Shown one piece after another: positions 34,173 through 43,700 of a stretch of 64,000 nucleotides of DNA (position 1 is the stretch's first letter; every line of letters begins with the position of its first letter). Source of the DNA: Euonymus europaeus (taxonomy: Eukaryota > Streptophyta > Magnoliopsida > Celastrales > Celastraceae). The position numbers and the translations under genes are program-made. The stretch lies in assembly GCA_963580455.1 (NCBI GenBank), contig OY756966.1, positions 18,169,001 through 18,233,000 of the forward strand. The letters run 5' to 3'. A model generated the notes under the pieces. That model was given only the letters and a program-made list of their open reading frames with translations. It was not told the origin of the DNA and made no database searches.

Positions 34173-36214
34173 AAAGCCAACAAAAAAGAAGAAGAGAAGA
34201 AATAGACAGACGGAAAACGCGAGAGACAGAGAAGAAAAAAGGGAGAAGAGGGAAGGGAGAAGAAGAGAGAAAGAGGTGATTTTTGGCTTGGGTTTTGAGA
34301 GTTGCTTGCTTATCTAGGCTTGGGTTGAAGGTTCAAGGAAGACTTTGGTTTTGTTTGGCTCTTGAAAGAGGTAAGAATATATTTCGAATTTTTCATGATT
34401 TGGTTCAATTTTTCTGTCATTCACGATAGAAATGTGATAAGAGTATGAGAATGAGTAAACTTGTGGTTTAAAAATGGAAGTTAAGAAGATTATATGCATT
34501 TTTGGAGAAATGGGTGACTAAGGAACAAATTTCTTCGATTCTGTTGATTGGGTTCGAGTTTGAGGCTTAATTTTGGATATGTTGGTGATTTAGGAGTGGG
34601 TAACCTACCCTCCAAATTTGAGACGATTCCGTTAAGGAATCGATAGGGTGTTAGTGTAAACCTAAGAGGGAAACTTAGGGTTTACGGGGTTCGAGTAAGA
34701 ATTTGAACTTGAAATTTCATATGGGAGTTTAATTATATATATTAGGAGACTTGAAGTTGTTAATTTGGAATGGGTAGGTAGAAAGGAGTGCGATTGCACA
34801 TTTTAGGCTAAAATGGCCTAGTTGAGAGAAATGTTCGATTTTAATGTTTATTGAATTTATTTCATATATATATATGAGGTTGGTTATGTTTTGACATTAT
34901 ATGGGGTTCGAATTTGCTTCTTTATTAGGTTTGGGAAAGTCGGAATCCTAAATCGGAAATTGGTAATAACATTCTCTATTGTTGCTTGGATAACGAGGTA
35001 GGGATTCTTACCCTTTTAAATCATTCCTTAGAGATTTCTCTCTTCATTCTAAAGAGCGGTTGGTAATCCTTCATTGGTCTTTGATTTGAGTTCTTGCCTA
35101 GATTGCTTCCTAGGAAGAACGAGCCATGAATGTTATTATTGAATTTATTGCATAACCGATTACATGTTTGATCATCTATCAAGCATAATTTATTCTCAAA
35201 CATGCATCACGTAGTTACGTATGTATAAAGGATTTTTATATATATGTTTATTCTTGCATATTGGACATGCTCATTAGATGCATTAGGAGTTGCGGGCACG
35301 GGCTCGTAGTTCCTATAAGAGTTACGTGTGGATGTGGGAGTCCGAGGGCGGGACGAGACCAACGTCTTATGGCTGGAGAGCTAATTAAGAGTTCGGTCAT
35401 ATAACCGTGTCGGATGTCTCATGATGTGACACCTATGTGGTCTGGAGGCAGTGTCAAGGTTTCCGATGATATACCGGACATCCGTTGAAGAATGCCAAGA
35501 GGGACCATATAGTGACGAAGTTGTTTATTATTAATGTGCTCATAATAGATGCCATATTGCTGCATTATGCCATGTTTTCCAATTCAGCCGGATTATCTCG
35601 TTAAATCTTTAATTCCCTACTGAGCCTTCTGCTCACCCTACTTTTCTTCTATGATCTTCAGGTGAGTCTGGTACGAATGTCCAGCTGACGGATCAGTAGG
35701 TGGAGACGTGACATGGGAACGCCACCTTGGAGCTTAGGTTCTTAATAATGTGAAAAATCTTGTTTATCTAGTACATTTAGTACTTAGATCGGTTTAATGG
35801 ATTAAGTATTTATCTTTCTTTTACATTATGAGGAGGATGATGGACGGTCGAGAGCTGCGCCGTTAAACCGGGACTCTCGTACCGAGATTACGGAACTATG
35901 TTCCGGATGTTGAACTATATACTGGTTATGTGATGAATGACCTCTTTAATTGACCTTGCATGTGATTAGGTGGCCTGAGGCCCTGCCTAGAGTGTGATTG
36001 TGGTTAGCTGACCTGAGGCCCTGCTAGGTTGCGGATTGAGATTCATTTATGATATATATATATATTGGTGTTGATTGTTGCTCAGGTTGGCACTCTCCGA
36101 TTTACGGGGAGATGCTGCCGGATTTTCGTTAGAATCCGTGTTAGGTTGACGTGAGAGGAAGTCTTTATGAGACTAGTGACGTCATCGGTAGCGCTTCCGG
36201 TTTGGGGCGTTACA

Positions 36215-36219
36215 TGATG
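36215..36219. repeat. Right TSD TGATG of the solo LTR in the MULE
   Basis: Matches 33,854-33,858. Confidence 0.88.
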
Positions 36220-36474
36220 GACCAGCTGTGGTTGGTTTATTGGACTTTGTATCCCCAGAAACCATCTAAAACATGAATCCTCTATCTTCCTTATTTCTGG
36301 ATCATCCAAATTCTCTTTTAACGTTTTCAAACATTGTCCAAGTCTGCACAAAAATGCAATTTTTGTCGGAAATCTCTTCCCAGGATCGACTTTGTACTCC
36401 ATTTAAATATTATTCTGCATTCAAAAGTCATACTAGCCTTTTAAACGTACAAGAAATGAATTCTAAACCTGAAA

Positions 36475-36690
36475 TTAAACTATTATAAACCCAACTATAC
36501 ACAATACTATGTTAATTGTAAATGCAAAACCATCCTAACCTATTCTAAACCATATTTTGAGACTATTCTAAATTACATATTGACACTATTATAAACCCAA
36601 CTGTACACAATACTATGTTGATTGAAAATGCAAAACCATCCTAACCTATTCTAAACCATATTTTGAGAGTATTCTAAATGACATAATGAC
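36475..36690 (-). repeat. 106-bp direct repeat, two copies, upstream of the Ulp1 gene
   Basis: TATTATAAACCCAACT begins at 36,481 and 36,587, and the units are nearly identical. They include CTATTCTAAACCATA words of the motif shared by both MULEs. They lie between the Ulp1 ATG and the right TIR; 36,690-37,191 holds no gene. Confidence 0.85.
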
Positions 36691-37191
36691 ACTATTCTAA
36701 ACCACAGTTAACCTAAAAATTGTACATTCAGTTTTGGAACAAACAGTTATCATCCATATCACCTGAAAACCCCTTACAACCAATTAGTCATACAGGATCA
36801 ACCCATTTCCCACACAGACCTCCCTAAACGCAAATGAACTCCATTTCCAACAGCGGTTACCACAAATCTAACTCCATTTCTAACGCATTGCATTTTCAAA
36901 TGGTCTAGAATCGCACAAAGAACGAAACTTGGCGAAGTATGTAGTTGGCTGAAGAAACAGAGCGCTTCCAGAAAGCTCTTAGCTGAAGAAACATATTGAC
37001 GTTGCCGTTCCATTTTACTGTCCAAATGGTTCTATGAGCTGTAGAAACTGAGCGCCTTTCTCTGTCATTCAGTTCATACTCTCGAAATCGGTCCGTTAAG
37101 GAGGACACTGTCGTCCGTGAGTTCGTGGGTGAGGGGACGATAAACAGTTTGAATTTTGTTTTAATTTAATTAATTGTATTTATTATTTTAT

Positions 37192-37326
37192 GAGTGAAAT
37201 GGAAAATGAGGACGTGAATGACATTTTCTTAACTAAAATAGTTACTTTTTAAAAAATTTGAAAATAATATTAGATAGCTAAATCGACTTTAAAAATGAGT
37301 CAAATTCACCAATTTCCCCGAGATCT
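37192..37326 (-). repeat. Right terminal inverted repeat of MULE copy B
   Basis: Reads AGATCTCGGGGAAATTGG on the minus strand; partner of 26,017-26,150. It ends 220 bp before the SOS1 ATG. Confidence 0.85.
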
Positions 37327-37546
37327 TTCCACCATTCACACGGGACGGGACGGTCCGGCCCGGTCCCATCTTTTAGTACCTGAAATTTCCCCCACAACAA
37401 AGTCAACCACGTCTCCCCCAAATATCTACGTATATCAGTGTCCGTCGCTATCCACCCGCCTTTCTAGTCTTCTACTCTCTACGCACGCACACAACTGGAG
37501 TGACGAAGCCAAGATTGAGCAATTGAAGTGCTCTAGACCAACTGCG

Positions 37547-37766
37547 ATGGCGAGTGTGCTAGAGGCGGCGTTTCCGTTTAGAATCTCAGAGGAAGCCAAC
37601 TCCGCCTCTTCTTCGTTGTCTTCTGATTTGAAACAACCAGTTGATGCTGTCATTTTCTTTGGATTAAGCTTGGTGCTTGGGATCGCCTGCAGGCACGTCT
37701 TGCGTGGCACAAGAGTCCCATACACCGTCGCTCTTCTCGTCAGCGGAATCATCATCGGTGCGATAG
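37547..37766 (+). CDS. SOS1: SOS1 exon 1
   Basis: Start codon through residue 73 plus one base. The Ser-rich cytosolic N-terminus runs into the first membrane helices ([37 protein letters not shown]). Donor GTATAG. The 1.2-kb intron 1 that follows shows nothing beyond AT-rich sequence. Confidence 0.93.
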
Positions 37767-40700
37767 GTATAGGTTTTCTCTTTCTATGCTTCTTTGCCTT
37801 TTTCACTTAGCCTTTTTGTTTTGGTTTTTTTTTTTGTTTCGTTGTTTTCATTTGTGTATTTCCAACTAAGTAGTGGCACTGGGTAGCTGCAACTTTCATG
37901 TTTTATTTAGTAACTTGTATTTCAGAAGATCAACATTAAATCTACCACTTGAACCATGCAACTACCACATGATGAAAATGAAGATCGATTTTAATTTTAT
38001 TACTTAAAAGCTTGACTTTTGGCTACCTGGGTTTAACCAATCTATTGGTCTTCTCCATTTTTCTTTACTACAGCCTTGTCCCACAAGCTTTGCTGCCTTG
38101 GTCCTCATTGCTTTTTTGATATGAGTATGAGGCTGAAAGTAATTTTATTTGGACATCACACTGCCGTGTAGTGTAATAAGATTTTGCTAAATCATAAGTC
38201 GACTTGGATACTTTATTGTTTTTTGCTTCAGCACCATATTTTAATTATCTGACTCGTCATTATTCTTGTCCTACTCTTTTTCTCATTGTTTTTTGTGCCT
38301 GACAATTGTGAAGGTACTTTGGTATGAGATTTTGTACAAAAACTACGATAACGAGTCACAATCCCACAGATTTGCAGGCTAAATGTTATTCAAAGCTACA
38401 CTTGATCCCAGATGGAGTTCATTACTATTTAAAAGTCATGGCAACAAACGCTATTATTTGGCTGATTTCTTCTTAATTTCTTTAGTGAGTCCAGACATAG
38501 TTTATCAGCAACTTTCTCCTGAGGTTTTTCCAAGGGGTAAAAGTCACAAAAGAATGTTCTCATTATGATCTGTATGTCTAGGACTTCATGCTTTCGGCTC
38601 CCTTAATTCATTTCTGTTACTTACTTTTGCAAATTTTCCTTTTGAGTCAACATTATAATTGAGATGTTGTCTATGTTACATATTGCCATCGTATACTTTT
38701 GATATCTATGCAAGGACAACCATTTATTGCTATGTTCAGTTTGCTACTCGTTTTTGTTTTTAATTTAATTATGTTATTTAGAACTTGTATGTGCAATATG
38801 AACTAAGGAGGCTGAATAAGAAATTAAGAATGCCAAGTCATCCCCACAAGCTTGATACTATGGTGTGCCTTTTTGTTGTAAATGATGATAGTGTGCATGC
38901 TGTTACTAATCATGCAGTTATTGCTATGCTAATTGACTTTTTTATTTTCAGAATATGGTACACATCATCAACTGGGAAAGATTGGGAATGGCATTCGTAT
39001 ATGTAAGTTACTAATTCTCTCTGGTTCCTTTCTCGGTGTTATTGTAACCATGTTCAACTGTGGCTCATAGCTAAGTTTATCTTTACTGACAGTGGTTAGC
39101 TATTAAATTTGTCCTTTCATGTTTGTGAATTTGTAGGGGCAAATATTGATCCCGACCTTCTTTTGGCTGTTTTTCTTCCTGCCCTTCTTTTTGAGAGTTC
39201 GTTTTCTATGGAAGTCCACCAAATAAAGGTTTGTCCTTCCTACCTTGTTCTGGTAATTGAATGCTGTAAACTTTTATTATTTTAGGCGTAGTCATTGTAG
39301 TTTTAAAGATCTCCCCCTCTCCTCTCTCTCCCTGTCTCTGTTAGCACCCAACCCTACACACAAAAACAAAGGACAAGAAAACATGCACGCTTTTGTACGT
39401 TGAGATTTATTTATTAGAATAACTGAAGAACATGCGAACCGTCTATTGATTGCATGATTATAGTACCAATGGGAGAACATTAGTACTAGAAGATCTCTTG
39501 CTTTTGAAAATTGGCTAATTGGATATCACAATATTTCACATGTTTCTTCTCTTAGAATTAAATTACGCAGGCCCTGCTTACTGAACCATGTCAGTTCATC
39601 ATGGCAGAACCTTGAATAAAAAAAAAAGCTCTCTTGGATTAGGACCCAACCTTCGTATGATGGTTTAAATCATTATCAATCTACAAACTGAAACACCAGT
39701 TCACTTTCTTTAACCTTTCTGACAGGAATTGAAACAAAACAGTTAATGAATCTGGAACAGTAAGTTAATGAATCTGGAACAGTTATGATCAAGGAGCAAA
39801 GAAGGATGCTGGGAGAAGTCTATAATTGTATTTTCTGGATCACAACAATAACCAGAGATACAACCCTAGATAAACACCACAATAGACAAAGACTAAAATA
39901 CCCTTACAGTAATAGACAAACTAAAATATCCTTAATATTCAACACCCCCCTCAAGCTGGAGCATACAAATTGAACATGCTTAGCTTGGTACAAAATTTAT
40001 GAAAGACAGAGAAAAACAAAGGCTTAGTAAAGAAATCTCCCAATTGAGATGAAGATGAAACATAAGGGGTACAAAGGTCGCCTCTCAACAACAAATCTCG
40101 GATGAAGTGACAGTCGACTTCAATATGTTTTGTACGCTCATGGAACATTGGATTATTCGCAATATAAATTGCTGCTTGATTATCACAGTCTGTGAAGCAC
40201 CGACACTCTATTTAGGCGAGAGTGTCCGTGTCCGACACTCTTCGGACACGGACACGCTCCGACACGCTCCGGACACGTGTCGGATACGCAAATTTGAGTA
40301 TCCGAATTTTTTTTTATTTTTTTTAAATTGGACACGTTAGGGACACGCAAATGACACGCGTGTCCCTTAGTAATTCCCTTTTTTAAAAGATATTTTATTA
40401 TTTAATTAAATTAATTTATATGAAAATGAAATTTTGACCTAGAAACAGTGAAACACCTTGCCTTACGCGTGCCTCTCTGATGTTTCTTCTTCGCTGCTGC
40501 TGCTTCTTCGCTTCTGGTTTCTTCTTCGAGTGACGAGTGCCTCTGTTTCTTCGCGTGCCTCTCTGCTATTTTCTTCTTCGCCGCTGCTTCTTCGCTGCTG
40601 GTTTCTTCTTCGAGTGCCTCTGCTTCTTCGCTGCTGGTTTCTTCTTTGGTTCGCGACATTGCTTGGGCTACTGGGTTGCTGGTTTGGGTTCGCCTAGATT

Positions 40701-43700
40701 GCTGCTGGTTTGGGTTCCCCACTTCTTGCTGCTGCTTTCTTCTTCGCTTGGGTTTCTGCTGGTTCGTCTTTGCTTGGGTTGTTAATTTTATATATGTTAT
40801 GTTGATTGTATTGTAAAATTGAAATGAAACATATAAACATATATATATATATTATAATAAATATTCAACGTGTCCTCTAACGTATCCGTATCCTAATTTT
40901 TTGAAAAATTACGTATCCGCGTGTCCGTGTCGTGTCGTGTCCCGTATCCGTGTCCGTGTCCGTGCTACCTAGATCACAGTACATTGGCATGGGACGCGAA
41001 ACTTTTATACCGAAATCGGATAGAATAAAGAATACCCAGAGCATCTCAGATGCAGTGTGTGCCATGACACGATATTCAGCCTCTGCACTGGAGCAAACCA
41101 CCACTCGTTTGTTTTTTAGAACGTCAAGTCACCAAATTGTCTCCAATAAATGTACAATATTCAGAAGTAGAACGACGATCAGTACTCAGCCCAATCGGCA
41201 TCACTATATCCAGACACTTGGAGTGAAGATGGACGATAAAGTAAACCACGTCCAACAGTGCCTTTAAGATAGCGAAGAATACGCCAAACAACGTCAAAAT
41301 GAGGAGAGCGAGGTGCTTGCATAAATCGACTAACAATGCTAACAGCATAGGTAATATCAGGACGAGTAACTGTAAGATACATTAACTTCCCAACAAGACA
41401 TCTATAACAACCCACATCTCTGAAAAGAGTAACAGTATCTGGATCAAGCTTGGTAGTAGCATCGATAGGAGTGTCGGCTGGACGACCACCTAGTAACCCT
41501 ATCTCAGTAAGAAGATCAAGAATATATTTGCGTTGGGAGAGAAAGAGACCACTAGATGTCCTGGCTACTTCAATACCCAGAAAATATCGAAGATTTCCCA
41601 AATCTTTGGTACAAAATTGACTATGCAAGTACTTCTTGAGTTCACAAATACCTTCCTGATCGCTTCCAGATATAATAATATCATCAACGTAAACAATGAG
41701 AATAACACTTCCGGATGGTTTATGCCGAACGAAAACAGAGTGATCAAACACTGATCTGGTGTAGCCATAATCTACGAGTGCCTTGCTAAAACGGTCAAAC
41801 CAAGCACGAGGAGACTGCTTCAAGCCATACAATGATTTTTTTAAACGACAAACGAGATTTTCACTCCCAGAGACAACATACCTAGGAGGCTGATCTATTT
41901 AAACTTCTTCTAGAAGATCACCATGAAGAAAGACATTTTTAATGTCAAGTTGATAGAGAGGCCAAGACTTACTGACAGCCACAACAAATAAAATACGAAC
42001 TGAATTCAAGCGGGCTACTGGGGAAAAGGTCTCCATATAATCCACCCCATAGGTTTGAGTATACCCCTTTGCAGCCAAACGGGCCTTCAACCTTTCAACA
42101 GAACTATCAGGTAGGTACTTGACAGTATATACCCATCGGCATCCAATAGTGTGCTTCCCAGAAGGAAGAGTAGTCAATGTCCATGTCTGATTTTTATAGA
42201 GAGCATTCATCTCTGCATCCATTGCTTGCTTCCAACCCGGAGACAAGAGAGCTTCCTGATAGGATCCCGGAATAGAAATAGCAGACAAAGCACGAACAAA
42301 GGAATGCTACTTGGCCGCCCAAAGTATGAAACTATGAATATATCTGGACAACAGGCTTCAATTTCTTGCGAAAGAACACACTTTTGTTATGCATGTTTGC
42401 ACCAAATCTCCCACAATAAAGGCACGAGAAATCCACACAGGATCAACTCAATGTCATCAAAAGTATTGAGAAATTGATTAGAATTATGCTTAGAAGTGAG
42501 TGTGGTATAAAATACACACATCACTTGATACTGGAATATGTACCCATACATGACACCAAGTGTCAAACGTTAATATCCAGCTTGAGTGGGCGGGGGCCAA
42601 CAAACCTCTACAATGTGAAGTTTGATGGTGCTTGTTGAGCTACCTTGTGGTGAAGGGGCTCAGTGCTCTAAAACTATGCCACCCATTTATCCTAAAGTGA
42701 CCATGTCTTTGTTTTAATTGTTTCCATCTATGCCTAATCGAAAAACTCAACCGGGCGAAATATAATAAACCCATACGGCCTTACCAAGCGTAAAACAGTC
42801 GCAATAGTTACTTGACTGTGATCGTAATCTACCCCAATATATCAGAATCCTTATAATAATTATTATTATTAGTATTTTCTCTTGCTAGTTTATCACTTGG
42901 CATCCTAAGTATGAGATTCATATGTTTTTGTATACAAGAGCTATAGGCTGAAACTGCTAGTAACTGGGTTTGGAGATCTTACTATATTTTAATTTCTGAC
43001 TCCAGCAAATATCCATGGCTTCCCAACACCCTACCCTTGTCTCTTTGTTTTTGTACTTTGTTTTATATTATATGAATGGTTACAATTGCTTGTATTTTTT
43101 TCCATCCGCTTTTTGTTTTTGTTTTTGTTTTTTTGTTTTAATTCCTTTGTAATTGACTTTCTTCTTTGGAACCATATTGATTTTTATGTCCTTAGAAAAT
43201 AAAGGTTGTTGGATGTTTCTCCAATATTTGTTCCCATCTGCAGATTTATGTGGTTTTAAGTGCAAAACATTATAGTTTTCATCTCTTTTCATGTACAGAG
43301 ATGTATGCCACAAATGCTTCTACTTGCGGGTCCTGGAGTTATTATTTCGACATTTTGTCTTGGATCTGCTGTAAAGGTACTCTGCAGCCTGTTGGTTGAC
43401 CTATGTTTATCTGTGTGTAGGTATTGTTTCTATGTATGAGTGTAATGTAAGTGCATCTTCAATCATTCTGTAGCTCACCTTTCCCTATAACTGGGACTGG
43501 AAAACATCACTTTTGCTTGGGGGACTACTAAGTGCTACTGATCCTGTGGCTGTTGTTGCTCTGTTGAAAGAGCTTGGTGCAAGCAAAAAGCTAAGTACTG
43601 TAATTGAAGGAGAATCCTTGATGAATGATGGGTTAGTAGATTTCTTGTTCTTCCATATTACCTTAAATGAACCATGTAGAGAATTTTTTCTTGGTATTTA

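Larger units (their letters stand above)
33859..36214. mobile_element. Solo LTR, 2.36 kb, Tekay/Del-like Ty3/Gypsy
   Basis: Starts TGTAAAACCCCGACCC and ends GGTTTGGGGCGTTACA: a TGTAA...TTACA pair with inverted C/G-rich ends, as in Tekay/Del chromovirus LTRs, which are also about this long. There is a perfect 5-bp TSD (TGATG). Removing the insert restores one open frame of the Ulp1 gene across the site. No gag or pol lies inside. It holds three palindromes near 34.0-34.2 kb next to a TA-rich tract. Lineage is inferred from the ends and length. Confidence 0.82.
29873..36402 (-). pseudogene. DUF1985-Ulp1 cysteine protease gene of the MULE, split by a solo LTR
   Basis: Read leftward from an ATG at 36,402 (MEYKVDPGKRFPTK). 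Exon 1 is cut by the solo LTR at 36,214-33,859 and resumes in phase (MLLRQVVAPVDEGEG) with a DUF1985 domain (FSVKEFSLITGLNC, FRGRAII, EDLEAFQKFSWGT) to 33,346; one TAA lies at about 33,512. Exon 2 is 32,884-32,570, exon 3 32,329-31,190 (Lys/Glu-rich, with a stop and two frameshifts), and exon 4 30,649-30,552 (one frameshift). The catalytic exon begins near 30,465 (GGSHWIAVLIDIK with the His, ILAYDSL with the Asp). The last exon, from about 30,018, has SDCGVF with the Cys and ends at 29,873. The catalytic triad is complete, but the upstream breaks make it a pseudogene. Its Ulp1 domain resembles SUMO-specific proteases; its role in transposition is unknown. Confidence 0.8.
26017..37326. mobile_element. 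Large Mutator-like element with transposase and Ulp1-like protease (copy B)
   Basis: Terminal inverted repeats of about 134 bp at 26,017-26,150 and 37,192-37,326 are about 80% identical by eye, both beginning AGATCT and ending CATTTCACTC inside. Between them lie a MULE transposase gene on + and a DUF1985-Ulp1 gene on -, with stop codons 320 bp apart. A solo LTR (33,859-36,214) is a later insertion; without it the element is about 8.95 kb. A degenerate 9-bp target duplication is possible (CTCCACCCA before, TTCCACCAT after; 6 of 9). MULEs with Ulp1-like genes are known in plants (KI-MULE/Kaonashi, CUMULE). The right end lies 220 bp from the SOS1 start codon. Confidence 0.88.
39720..42310 (-). 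mobile_element. Truncated Ty1/Copia remnant in SOS1 intron 3
   Basis: Read leftward: the RT start ([28 protein letters not shown], 42,288-41,899), a stop, then [23 protein letters not shown] and FLGIEVA (41,832-41,179), RNase H ([20 protein letters not shown], 41,104) and [16 protein letters not shown] (40,148). It ends FNLYAPA before a polypurine tract (about 39,957-39,945) and a TG...CA 3' LTR. Gag, protease, integrase and the 5' LTR are missing. A hAT-type element splits the RNase H region. It is inserted antisense to SOS1. Confidence 0.88.

Noticed and set aside
26008..37335. Firm 9-bp target-site duplication for the large MULE
   Set aside because: CTCCACCCA and TTCCACCAT agree at only 6 of 9 positions; kept as a possibility only.
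37295..37810. Open frame starting at 37,295 as an alternative, longer SOS1 start
   Set aside because: Its first codons lie in the MULE terminal repeat and it is merely in frame with the real start. The ATG at 37,547 gives the normal SOS1 N-terminus.
40411..40785. Leu/Phe-rich and Glu/Ala-rich open frames at 40.4-40.8 kb as genes
   Set aside because: Both arise from the CTTCTTCGCTGCTG low-complexity core of a hAT-type element; no family resemblance.
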